From positions 20,723,901 through 20,787,900 of the forward strand of contig CM028326.1 of NCBI GenBank assembly GCA_016647705.1: a stretch of 64,000 bases of DNA, given 5' to 3'. The notes beneath the pieces are model-generated. The model saw nothing but the letters and a program-made list of their open reading frames with translations, was not told the DNA's origin and did no database searches. Positions 10,350-21,610 of the stretch are shown here, piece after piece (positions within the stretch are counted from its first letter, which is position 1; every line of letters starts with the position of its first letter). Both the position numbers and the translations under genes were made by a program. The stretch is from Eucommia ulmoides (Eukaryota > Streptophyta > Magnoliopsida > Garryales > Eucommiaceae).

Positions 10350-13300
10350 TGTAAACACCGTATTTTATCTCGCCCAAGCACAACATTTCTTAAAAAAAAT
10401 GATTTTACCAAGTCATTTATTCATGAATTTCGAAAATGTTAAAAAGTAAAAATGAAGTCTGGATTCGAAGGTTTTAAGAATTAATTTAAACTTGAATTTT
10501 TGCTCTAGAAACGTTGGAAGCTAAATAGGAAATAAATAATAACTTAAATTTCTAATATTTAAGTTAATATTTTAAAAGCTAAATTAAGTCAAACGGTTCT
10601 CCAATTAGGTTTTTTTTTAACCATAATTGTGTCTTTTGAGAGTTTTGGGAGTAAATTGAAAAAAAAAAAAAAAAAAAAAGATTATTTTTGGACCCATAGT
10701 TCAACATTAATCTTTGTAAAGTTTAATTTATTTCCAAAACAAGTAAAATTCAAGTACCATAATTTCAATTGAGTCCTTAAGGTGACGTTTGGTTAGTGTT
10801 TCCACTTTTCTCAACCCAATTGAAATGGGTTGGGTTGAATTGAGTATTTTGTTTCCTTCTGGAAACAAAATTGCATTTCATAACAAAAAAAAAAAAAAAA
10901 AAAAAAATGTACTGCGAACAGAATCGCGTTTAGTAAAATCCAACCCATCCCAGTTGATTTCAGCCAAAATCCCCAAATCTACAAATTTAGCTAAAATTCC
11001 CAAATCAAAAACTAACCCTAGAATTGATTTCATGAAAATTAGCCAAAAATTTTAGAACAAAATTGAAATCAAAATTTAGTAACGGAATCGAAATCAAAAT
11101 CGAAACCCAAAACTAAATTCAAGTACCAAACACTAAATCGATTTTGTCATTTCGAAACCCTAAACCTCTTCGATCATGATCATCGAAACCCTAAACCTGT
11201 TCGATCTCTTCGAAGATGATGGAGATTTCAATCTTTTCGAAGATGATGGCGACGATGGTGAGGACAGTGAACCCGAGGAGTAGAGAGAAGACGAACGGAG
11301 AAACAGAAAAATAAATACTGAGCTCAATAGAAGTTGAACAGTGGATCTCATTAACATTTCATAAAATTCCCAGTGTGTCCTCATTTTTTGGTTCAGTTTT
11401 TTGGGCACAAAAAAATAAATAAATAAAATGTCTCATTTCTTTAATTTTTCAAGAATCAATTCCCAATTTATTAGTTGGGTTGGGTTGGTTTTGTGTTTGC
11501 CAAACGTGTTGCCAAAAATCAATCTCAGAATTTTTGGGTTGGGTTGAGTTGTGTTGGAAACACTAACCAAACAGGCCTAAGTAAGCCAATTGAGATAATT
11601 TATCGAATTAAAAAATTTAAGGGGACTTAATTGAAATTTTGAGAAACTTTAAAATTATGTGCAGAATGAACCAATTTGTGTTTCAAATTTTAGTAATTAA
11701 ATCTTTCAAAAACAATTAATTCTTGAAAAAGTCGAATTAGAGCTTCAATTGCGTGTCAAAAAGTCAAAGAAAAACTTCAGGGTCAAAATATAAAATTTAC
11801 AAAAGTTATTTTTGAGGTTAATTGATTGAAATGGAAGAAATTTTCAAGATTGTATCATGTTTTAGTCAATAAATTTCGGTCCCAAAGATCAATTTTGTAG
11901 GAATCAAGTGAAATCAAAGAGTTTTGAAAATTTCTATTTTAACCCCCATTGTTTTGGGTATTTTCGAAATTCATCATATTTGCAAGTAATTTCAATTTTT
12001 TTCACAAATTGAGGTATCCAATCAAAGTATTGGATGACTTAATTTTGTTTATTTATTATCAATTTTAGAAAAAAAATTAAAAATTTAAAAAAAATATATA
12101 TTTTTAAGAATAGTTTTGCTTCTTCCCTACCAATTTTGAAAGATGGCAAGCTTTGGATCCCTTTGAGGAGTGCATGGAATTTTTGGGAGTATTTTTAGGC
12201 ATCCCTAAATTGGGAGGCATCTTTTGGGTTGGAAATCCAAAATATACTACTTTCTAGGTGGTAATTTTGAAATTTAGCAAAAGATTGGAGGTAATTTTGT
12301 CTTTTGATTCCCAACTTCCTAAACCATAAATACCCTCTCCCCACTAATACTTCATAAGGGGAAGAGAAATTTTTGGGAAGAATTCTTATTAGAAGAGAGA
12401 AATTTTGGAGAAATCTTCTTGAAGGAGAAAATTATCCAAGCTAAGGTAAGTTTCTCAACTCGCTTACTACATTTTTATTTTCTATTTAAACCGTTTAAAG
12501 GGAGGACCTAAAATTGAAAAACAAATTAAGAGGAAGTTCCAAGGAACACTAAAAAATTGGTTTATTTTCCTGTATTTATTTTTTTGTTTTGCGCATTTTC
12601 GTGCTTTTATTTCAATATTTACTTTCCTATATTTATTTTTTTATCTTCCTGTATTTATTTTCATATTCTACGCCTTTTCATGCTTTCATTTTTTGTAATC
12701 TGATTTATGCACTAAAAAAATAAGTCTTTATTATGCTGAAATTTTGGTTTGGAAAGTAGATATTTTGTTTAAACTTTTATAAACATATGGTAAATTTAAT
12801 GAGTTGACAAATCGAGAAGGAAGTCTCCATGTATACCACCTACTTGGACAGTTCTAAGAGGGAGATCATCACCTCGATATGTAATTTCGTTGAATTAAAC
12901 ATAAGTTTAAAAGAGGTTAAAAAAAAAAAAAAATTGGCATTAGATGAGAAAAAAAATTATTTATTTATTTGTGTTTTTACTTTTATTTTTATCATATTTA
13001 TATGTTATTATTATATCTAATTTCAACAGAAAAAGAAAAAAATAAAAAATAAAAGAATCAAAAGAAAAAATAAAATAACAAAATAAAAACTTAAGACTCT
13101 ACGGGAATGGAGTATTTTCTATATCCTTATTCTTGATTTTTCAACATGTGTGAAATTTTAAGACGGTGGGTTTAGAAAGACACTTTCTTTAAATAGATCT
13201 CAAGTTAGGTTAAGTTGGCAAAAATATATATATAAATAAAAAGATTTTTTTTTATTTGTTCTTTTCTCTCTCCTCATTTAATCTGTTTTTGAAAAGGTTA

Positions 13301-15562
13301 TTTTTCAAACATTTTTTAAAACATTCTTAGAGAAAAATCATTTTTGTACAAAAAAAAATCAATGGACATTTATACCCCTATATATAAATACATGATCCTA
13401 ACCTTAATCTTCTCATTTTCACCAAACCCTAATTTTTCCTAATCCTCTCTCTCAATACCGAACGACTGCCACCCTCGAACGTCTCCTCTCTCTTAATCAC
13501 CGAACAACTCTTCTCGTCGACCACCGCTAGCGTATTCGACTACCATCGCCAATGCCACTAACGACTGCCGCCGTCAAACGACTCATCTCTCTCTCTCAAT
13601 ACCGAACAACTGTCGCCAACCACAGTCGCACCTGCCGAACATTAGACGAAGATGATAAATGGACGAACGTCGTCGTGCTCGCAACCTCTCTCATCGCCGT
13701 CGTGCTTTGATCCTCAGATCTATCGAATATCTGATTGCAAATATAAACATCCTCACGACAGCAGTAACGATGAACAGACAAAGAACAAGGATGAGATTTT
13801 TCAAATCTGGAAATTTTCAGATTTATGTGAATAATTTCAGTCAAGTGATTTGTTGAGTTGATTTTGTTTCTATGTGAATATTCAGATCGCAATGAATGTG
13901 TTATCCGAAATTTTTTGTTGATTATTTTGTTTTCTCATTCAAGATCTATGAATTTTCATGTAATTTTTTGTTGATTTATGTGGAGTTTTTGTTTATTCAT
14001 GTGAATGATTTTTGAAGATTTTGTTTTTGGTCTATGAATATTTATATGATGCATTTTCTACATGAATGTTTCTAGATCCGAAATTTTTTTTGAATTTCTA
14101 TCAATCGTGAATTTGTTCAAACAAATTTGTTCTCAAATCTTCATTTTTCACAAAACATGAACATTAACAAATCAGCAAAAATTAACCCCAAAAAAATCGA
14201 AATTCATATCGTCGGAAAGAGGATTTTTCGTAAATTAATTTAGTGTATTGTTTTTTGAATTTCTATCAATCGTGAATTGTGTTGGATGATTTTGGTGATT
14301 TGGTAGGTTTAAAAATAAAAATTGTCACATTTTGGTTGTTCTTGTGTACGGAGTGGCAAGACTTGTAAATATAGAATACCTAAGGGCATTTATCAAGGAC
14401 TAATATCTAAGAATGCTATGAGGATCTAAAACTTAAATCAGGCACTTGGAGGATCATTCTCTCAATACTTTGTCTTATAAGCACCAAACAATAAATTTCC
14501 CCAAAAAAATCTGTAATAAGAAGAGTTCTTTTAAATCCTTTTCTTTTTATAAAAAACAAAATAAAATAAAAGTGTGTTTTTTATTTCTTTTTTCTCTTTA
14601 AAAAATAATAAAAATGAATTTCTTTAAAAAAAATCAAGTTTTTTCAAAATAACTAAATAAGAAGATTTTCAAATCTTTTCTAAAAAGGGAAAAAACTTTC
14701 AAAAAATATTTCTTCAAATCTTTTCAACAAAAAGTGAAAGATCTTTCTAAAATAAATTAGAAAATAAAAAAAATGAAAAATATTTCCCAAGTCTCTTATT
14801 GAAAAAATAATAAAAATAATTTATTTCAAAAAAAAAACATTTTTTCAAAAAAAATGTTCAAAAAAAATTCTTGTTTTCCAAATATTTTCTTTCTTAAAAT
14901 CTACCTAGATAAGAATCTAGCATAGTGTTAAGATCTATCACATTAAAATCCCCAGAGGTCATCCTTATTAAATCATTCAAATTTGATAAACGATTGTACC
15001 AGGGGAACATTTTAAAAAATTAAAAAAAAATATTATTTCAAAACAAAACCCAAAAAAAAATTATTTTGTTTCAAAGAAAAACAAAATATTTTTATTTTAA
15101 AATAAAAATAATATTTTTAAGGAAGATATTTCAAAATCAAATAAAACATTCGGATTTAAATTTTGATTAGATTTAATTGGATTAGGTACTGTCTTTGGAC
15201 GGGCGTCTTGTGGTACCTAACACTTTCCCCGAGTGTAACTGACCACCAAATCCTTCAAAATGAATCTCTGGTCGGACCATTTTTTTTGGAGTCAAAAATT
15301 TTACTTAAGCCATTTTAAATTGTTTTTCCCAAAAATTCCATTGACCTAGCACATCATTTAATCTTAATGCTAGGTGGCGAATAATTTTCCCTACAAAAAA
15401 TAAGCATTTTTTGTGAGAAAACCGAACCTTTTCAAAGACCTTTCTCATTAAAATTTTTCTCTTTAATATTTTTCCCCCAAAAAAATAAATGCACTTGTAT
15501 TTATTTTATTTATACATCTCTTTTCGGAAAAAAAAAAAAAAAAAAAAATCGTGGTGCGTTCA
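10350..15562 (+). repeat. Element B 3' LTR, with a MITE inside
   Basis: Starts TGTAAACACCG after the purine tract. Matches the 5' LTR up to about 13,177 except for the MITE at 10,781-11,577. It then continues to GTGCGTTCA at 15,562, next to the ACCTT target duplication. Near its end it has GACGGGCGTCTTGTGGTACC, AACACTTTCCCCGAGTGTAA (about 15,196-15,235) and TAGGTGGCGA (15,372), resembling the conserved LTR tail of Tat-type elements. The middle (13,178-14,330) includes a CG-richer stretch (13,430-13,760, CGAACGACTGCC-like words) with no supported ORF and may itself be an insertion. Confidence 0.65.
10781..11577. mobile_element. PIF/Harbinger (Tourist-like) MITE, 797 bp
   Basis: Terminal inverted repeats read GTTTGGTTAGTGTTTCCA (left, after GGTGAC) and TGGAAACACTAACCAAAC (right, before AGGCC). 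The trinucleotide TAA flanks both sides (10,778-10,780 and 11,578-11,580), as expected for PIF/Harbinger target duplications. The corresponding place in the 5' LTR (around 2540) has an uninterrupted CTAACTAAGCC, which proves insertion. Sub-terminal GGGTTGGGTTGAGTT-type repeats lie inside both ends. No transposase ORF; the two ORFs within it are low-complexity. Confidence 0.85.
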
Positions 15563-16409
15563 ACCTTGGTAGTAAAGGGATAAGCTTTCATTTTTATGAT
15601 CTCATAAACCTTGGGCTCCTTTTTCCCAATCAACCCAAGTTTTTTGTTGATGGCCTTAACAGCCCTCGTAGGTCTTTGTCAGTCTATCGAACTAAGTCGC
15701 TTTGTCGATCTCTCTAACGTGATGTTGATGAGGCCTCTGCTAAAGGCGGCGAGATGCTGCGAGACATGTCATGAGTTTTGTCTACCTTTCAAGAAAGTCG
15801 TGACTCATTTCTTGGTGCAGGTGCTTTGTTTTTTTTTGTCTTTGGTTCGCGTCGATGACGCTTAAGATCCTAGTTGTGAATGCACACTGGGGTCTTTTCA
15901 GACTACGGAGCTCCGGGACCTCATCGGTTGTTTTGACCTTCCCGATGTAGCTCTTCTCTTTCCTTTCAGATCCTTTCTAGTTCTCGACAGAAGTAGCGTT
16001 GCCCTTTACAACGCTCCTCCTTTTGGCACTGTTTGCAATGAACTCTCTATCATTCGTCGGTAATAAGTTGTGCCTTATTGACAGGTGGCACGTATCCTTA
16101 AGGGACGGGCAATGGCGGAGGTAGTTGACTTTGATTAGCCTGTATAGTTAGGTATTAAACAGTCTGAGAGAGATCACAGATCTCCTTCATCACTTTCATC
16201 CGGATCATAAGGGACTCCTCTGAGGGACCAACTTCATGATTAGTCATACGGATCGGTTGTCTTTTGTTTTTATTTTTATTGGTCATGATTCCGGATCTTA
16301 GAGTAACCATTAACGCAATTGATGAGATTTGAGAGAACAAATATTTGTGGTTCCCACGGAAGGTGTCAAACTGATGATGCCGAAATCTGGTTTGGTGGAT
16401 CACAATCAT
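15563..16409 (-). pseudogene. Ty3/gypsy element A: N-terminal gag half (broken)
   Basis: The minus strand has an ATG ORF at 16,409-16,155 (84 codons, with TLRSGIMTNKNKNKRQ and GPSEESLMIRMKVMKEICDL). Coding-like sequence continues in broken frames down to a PFTTKV block at about 15,570-15,590. PFT..V followed by a Y-x-G-x-x-DP block is the usual order in plant Ty3/gypsy gag, and the second block is at the edge of the other half (around 2060). Joining at the shared ACCTT explains the split. Stops near 16,155, 16,110 and 16,050 show decay. The N-terminal part of gag is poorly conserved between families, so the assignment rests mainly on position and the target duplication. Confidence 0.65.
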
Positions 16410-16538
16410 TGTGGTTGAATTCCACTAGGTTGACTTCGTTGACCTATACCTGCAAAACAAGCCTTAGACACCGGGGGTTGGGTTCTCGGTGAAGCCCCTC
16501 TGGTGTGAGAATAAATGATCTTTGTTTGGAGAAAAAAG
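16410..16538 (-). other. Element A leader fragment upstream of gag
   Basis: Between the gag ATG (16,409) and MULE-1. On the minus strand it reads CTCACACCAGAGGGGCTTC, then GGTGTCTAAGGC, then TTTTGCAGGTAT, a GC-richer leader-like segment. The continuation toward the LTR is beyond MULE-1 at 30,287. No primer-binding site was recognised. Confidence 0.45.
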
Positions 16539-16640
16539 GGTTTATACCACTTACCTCCCCTGTCTTTTTACCCTAAACCAAATACCTCCCCTATCAATTT
16601 ACAAATACTAGTCGACCCTCTGTAGTTTTTCATTTAGGCA
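16539..16640 (+). repeat. MULE-1 left terminal inverted repeat
   Basis: GGTTTATACCACTTACCTCC, CTGTCTTTTTACCCTAAACC and ATTTACAAATAC appear in this order. They are matched by the reverse complement of 30,181-30,286. A diverged version of the same repeat is present at both ends of MULE-2. Confidence 0.85.
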
Positions 16641-17281
16641 GTCAACTACCCCAGTCAATATAAAATTGCTAACACAATATTTTTAATGATGAAAATGCCC
16701 TCAAATTAATTTGGCCTCAATTAAATGACACAAATGCCCTTTTTTAATTTAATATATTGGACAATTATACACCTCTTGTACAGTTTAATAAATTAGACAA
16801 TTTAATATGCCATTTTCCCCTTAATTTCTTGATTTTTTATTATTTCCTCCCCTTTTTTAATTTTTTCTCCTGTTGGTTCGTTTTTGGGCTGTAATTTTTT
16901 TTTTCTTGTTTTCTATACTATTTGTTCAGCTTTTATTCAATGTTTGTTTTATTTATTTATTTTCCTGCAGATTCGTTTTACACTGTTGTGGTCTTCTTCT
17001 TTTTTTGTTAATTTTTAATTTCTACTCTTTAATTTCAACTCATCATAAACAAAAAAAAATGCAAAAATAACTAGCCTAAAACCAGCCTATATCTGTTGCA
17101 AAAACTAGTCTAAAACCCAAAAAAATATTACTAAATACAACAAAAACAAATCACAAATCAACCAAGCTTAATAGCATAAAGCTGTTGTAAAAAATTACAT
17201 CATTCATCAAAAAATTACAACTTGTTCAACAAATTGTAGCTTGTTAAAAAATTACATCATTAGTTAAAAAATTACAGTTTT

Positions 17282-19914
17282 TTAAAAAAAATTACATCTT
17301 TTTCGTACATCATCATTTCCAGTAACTGTCGAGGGTTGACTTTCTTGTGGTGGTGTAGCAACTGGATGTGGTGGTGGTCTAAGAGGACAAGTCCTCTTGT
17401 TATGACCAAATTGAGTGTAAATTTTGCACCTTATCGTCTGCCTAATCTTCCCACCAACTTCTTGAGATGCAATCCCCTTGCTCTTCTTCCTTTGGGGTCC
17501 TTCATCTGCTCCTCTCCTTCTACTTAGATTTAGTCTTCCAGCTTCTTTTTTATATAAGGGTGGTTTGAGCATTTCAGAATCATTGTACTTCCAGAGCTTG
17601 TGATGAGGAATTGGGTAGATCATCTCCTTATGCACAGCTAAGTAGGTATCCTTCGAGAAGGCTTCATCGCAATAATCTTCTACCCTTCCTCTCTTATAAT
17701 TGATGGCCCAGGAAGCATGCTTAAAAGGCACTCCACTAATCTGCCATTCACTACAAATGCACGTCTTCTTTCCCAAATCCACCACATGACCAACCCCCAT
17801 CTCATCAACCACTTCAAACTCTTACCCACCAACAAACAATGCGATACATGTTGTGCCTTCATCAACATTCTTCTTTAGTTTTTCCCTTATGTTCCTAGTA
17901 ATCTTTTCCTCCCAACCAACCGCTTTTTCATACCATTTTTGCAATCTCACCATTAGCCTAGTCCTAATGCCTTTCAACAGTGACAACACAGGTTTTGTTC
18001 TCAAGTTCCCTAACCAACTATTGAATGATTCTACAAGATTATTCATAACGTGATCACATTTCACAGCCTCATCAAATTTATACCTTGCCCAAGTCTCCAG
18101 TGGATGATCGATTAACTAATTGTATGCATTCTCATCCAATGACTTCATCTTTTCCATTGCATTAAGAAAAGCTTTCTCATTGTAGCTTTGGGTTGCTTTC
18201 CAAAACGTATTCCTCATCAACACACCAGGGATTTTTTTTTTAAAAAAATAGCTAGCAAGTGATGGCAGCACCTTCTGTGAGTAGCTTGAGGAAATACCTT
18301 CACCACAGAAGTCTCAATAGCCTGTGAAAGCATTGAAATCAGAATGATAATTATGTAATACATAGTTAATGAAAACCAAAATAAATATAACTCAATTAAA
18401 ATGAAAATAAATGTAATACAATTTACCTTGTGCCAGTCTGACATAATAGTGAATGGAGCAATACATTTTGCCCCCCTATTGCCTCCTTCAAATGCTGCAA
18501 AAATCAACTCCAAGTCTCAATTGATTCACCGTCAGTAATCCCAAAAGCCAATGAAAACAACCCATTATTCCCATCAAGTGCCACTACAAATATCAAGACT
18601 CCACCATGTAGTGTCTTTAAGTGGCATGCATCTACCCCAACAGAAGGCTTACATCCTCCCAAAAATCATTCTTCAAAGCATTAAAACACAAGAAAAGTTG
18701 GCAAAAAAATTGGGGATTCACTCACATTGGCCTTGAAGTACTTGATTCTAATCAAACTCCCTGGATTGCTTGTGTTCACTTCGACCTCATATCTATCTAG
18801 AAAACTGAAGGACTTCACATGATGTCCCCCTATCATCTCATTAGCTTTTACCTTAGCTCTATATAGCTACCACCGTGTAGCCTCCACACCTCAACGTTTT
18901 TTCAATTTCTCATGTATTCCATCAATATCAATGTTTGGGGTAATTCTTATTTCTTTAAGTAACTTTTTGGCAATCCATGTGGAATTAGCATTAGGAATGT
19001 GATGGGTTGACCTAATGCATGTATGAGTCTAATTGTAGGACTTTACCATATGAGTAATCTATCTAGACAACAGACTAGCATGAATCCTTCAGCTACAACC
19101 CTCTTCCGCACACTCAATTGTCACCCTTCGTTTCTCATTTCCGATCCTATTCACTTTAACTCCTTTTGCCACAATGTAATCTTGAATCGCATCCCTAAAT
19201 TGATAAACATGCTTGAAGATCATTTTCTCACAAAATTCTACATCCCTTGTATCTTGAGGTTTTTGATACACCACACATCTAGAAATAGGATATTGAGTGC
19301 GTGTCTTGTATCTCTTACTACTAGACCCATCACCATCACTCTCTTCAAAAAATTCTACCTCAACCTCTTCATCATCATTGTTTGGAAGTGCATCTTCATC
19401 TCCACCATCTTCCTCTTCAATCTCTTCCTCAAGTCCCTCCAGCTCTCCATCATCATCATTCTCTATTTCATATCCCTCATCTCTCCAATCCTCATCTTCA
19501 AAACTAAGCTCATACACATCTTCTACCATTTTTCCTCTTTCTCATCCTCACTCACAAACCCTTTTTCATTGTCATCCTCTCTCTCAATAGTGACTTCACT
19601 AGGCAATTCTTTGTCTCTCAATAAGTTTTCAGAAGACGTGATTGGTGAAACATTGAGATCTAAGTCCATCAATGACAAAATTTCATGCATTCTGTGTTGT
19701 TTATGCAAATCAAACATTAATAAAACTTCTTTATCACTCATAACACACGGTTTTTCTCTACTACTTCCAGGCAATTCAATTGAAAATTTTAAAGCCACCC
19801 CTTTTCTATATGGATTTTACCTCCAAATATCATTCTTACATCATCCAATAACATTAGTATCCCATATCTATCACAATTAACCCACCCTATCTCAACAACT
19901 TCACCCATGTACAT
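17282..19914 (-). pseudogene. MuDR-type MULE transposase, decayed (MULE-1)
   Basis: Read on minus from about 19,914. An N-terminal segment is followed by an acidic stretch (about 19,390-19,530) and the MuDR DNA-binding domain (19,089-19,380; FRDAIQDYIVAKGVKV and RRVTIECAEEGC). The catalytic core follows with GCKPSVGVDACHLK and LDGNNGLFSLAFGI (about 18,500-18,660) and VKVFPQATHRRCCHHL (18,250-18,310). Next come NNLVESFNSWL (about 18,010) and a SWIM-like motif CICSEWQISGVPFKHA (about 17,720). A zinc knuckle-like tail RCKIYTQFGHNKRTC is near 17,400. Stops and frameshifts separate these blocks, and the 18,330-18,430 gap looks like an intron. The SWIM motif has Phe where PC-x-H usually supplies a Cys, and the knuckle has Tyr in place of its second Cys. 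The long plus-strand ORF at 19,023-19,880 is its antisense shadow. Confidence 0.9.
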
Positions 19915-21234
19915 ACATTTGAGCAAAAAATAAGACCTCGTGCCTGTGAAAACATCACATTACAAGAATAAACAAATAATAGAGAACAACAAACAGATTT
20001 CAGGAACAGTTCTTTCTCTTTGAAGACAAGTAATTTCTGAAGACGTGTCTATTGTTTTTTACTAAAAATAAATCAAATACCCCAATTTTTTTCGTAAATC
20101 AAATATCCCATTTTTTTCATGCAAAGTTCTTGGTTTTGAACCGAGAAAGAACATTTGACATAGATGCTCTGTAAATACACTTATTTTTTGCAGGCCAACG
20201 AGTTTGGAACTCCATTCTTTTCTTCTGATTTTAAAGAAAAAAGTTATTTTCGCTTTTCATTAAATAGGATGCTTTGTTAGGAGTAGGGGCTCACCCTTCC
20301 GTCATCAGCCATGGATTCAGTCTTAATAGTGTATCAAAAAGAGGTTTGATAGCATTATCTTCATTATGAAATGCGATTTTCCTTGGGCATGCACTTTTTA
20401 CACTTCAAGCATTACCTGTGAGTAGTTATACAAATATGTATTTTTCTTGATTCACATAATGTCTTATGAACTAGTAATCTGGTGTTAATCACCATTGATT
20501 TTGAACACATGCAAACTACACTAAATAGCCTAGAAAAAAAATAAAAAATAAAAGGATTTTTTAAATTTTCGCAGAACTTACTTGTGTTTTATTTCGACGA
20601 TTTTTTAGAGATTTCGACGACAATGAGCCTTTCAAGCCTTCGATGACGACCTTCCGATGATGACCAGCTGCAACCTTCAACAAAATAGACAAGCTTCAGA
20701 CAACGATTAGCTTTTGACGATGAATGGAAGAGCTTCCAACAACTAGCTGCCAACAACGAACGGACGAGCCTTCAACAACGAGTTTCCGATGATAAACGGA
20801 CAAGCCTTCAACGACGATCTTCTGACGACGACCAATCGCAGCCTTCAACAAAATAGACGAGCTTCAGACAATGATGAGCTTCCGATGACGAATGGACGAG
20901 CCTTCGACGATAATCTTTCGACGACGAGCAGCCTTCAACGAACGGATAAACCTCCAATTCCAGCGTGGAAATGAAATGACGAACAACCTTCTCTCCCTCT
21001 CTCACTCTCTCAAACGGCCATTTGATATGAAATGACTTGGTGGAGTGGGTATGCAAGAAAGGACGATGGTGGAGTGGAAATGAAACAAAAAGGTTGTCCA
21101 CTTTTTGGTCTTGGAAAAAGTTAAAACATCCAATCTACCTTGGAAAGGAAAAAGGGCAAAATGGTTTTTTTAATTAGCTTCCTTTTTTTTTGTTTGTTTG
21201 TACAAAGTCACATAAAACTAAGGGGTATCAAGGT
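19915..21234. other. MULE-1 region upstream of transposase, with a ~170 bp imperfect repeat
   Basis: No gene is supported. Between about 20,620 and 20,960 a unit is repeated about twice at 170-bp spacing. It contains CAACCTTCAACAAAATAGAC (about 20,670 and 20,842) and GACGAGCCTTC words. It would lie in the 5' flank or leader of the minus-strand transposase. Two overlapping ORFs here (20,789-20,974 plus; 20,808-21,101 minus) follow from the repeat's composition. Confidence 0.55.
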
Positions 21235-21561
21235 TGTAAGACCCGACTTTTTTCATGTGCATAATTGTTAGTTACATTTTAGAATATTTAGAAAATAATG
21301 GGGTGCATTGTGCTAATTAATACCTACTTTAAAAATTTTAGGGGTTAATATGTTAATATTAACTTTAACTTTAAAAAAAAAAAAAAATTAGGGGTTAATT
21401 TGCACTTTAAAAATTACTTTTAAGAGTTTTAAGGATTTAATAAATATATAACACTGTCTTAAGTTCATATATGTAATATCTAAAAATTATTAATAAATAA
21501 GTATAATATCGTTTTTTGTCATAAGATTAAAAAAAAAAAATATAGTGAGGCGGTGGACATT

Positions 21562-21610
<49 letters not shown>

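Larger units (their letters stand above)
2105..15562 (+). mobile_element. Element B: Tat-type LTR retrotransposon nested in element A gag, no coding region left
   Basis: The element starts TGTAGACACC at 2105 and ends GTGGTGCGTTCA at 15,562. The pentamer ACCTT lies directly outside both ends (2100-2104 and 15,563-15,567), as expected for an integrase target duplication. The interrupted gag of element A continues on either side. LTRs beginning TGTAGACACC or TGTAAACACC, and the block CTAAGGTACGTAGGCAGCC before the 3' LTR, are features I associate with the plant Tat/Ogre lineage. The internal part (about 4174-10,349) has no gag or pol I can recognise and is mostly tandem repeats, so the copy is non-autonomous or heavily deleted. 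The plus orientation follows from the purine tract at 10,334-10,349. Confidence 0.8.

Noticed and set aside
11160-11408. 82-codon minus-strand Ser-rich ORF
   Set aside because: Within the MITE; composition comes from GATGATGG-type simple sequence, and the MITE has no transposase.
10781-11577. GGGTTGGGTTG words as interstitial telomeric repeats
   Set aside because: The plant telomere unit is TTTAGGG; these words are sub-terminal repeats of the MITE.
13596-13892. 98-codon minus-strand ORF and overlapping plus ORFs
   Set aside because: CGTCGTCG-type composition, three overlapping frames, no motif; within the 3' LTR of element B.
19023-19880. 285-codon plus-strand ORF, the longest open frame after gag-pol
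   Set aside because: It is antisense to the MuDR DNA-binding and acidic regions of the minus-strand transposase. Its poly-Ser stretches mirror the acidic codons, and it has no motif of its own.
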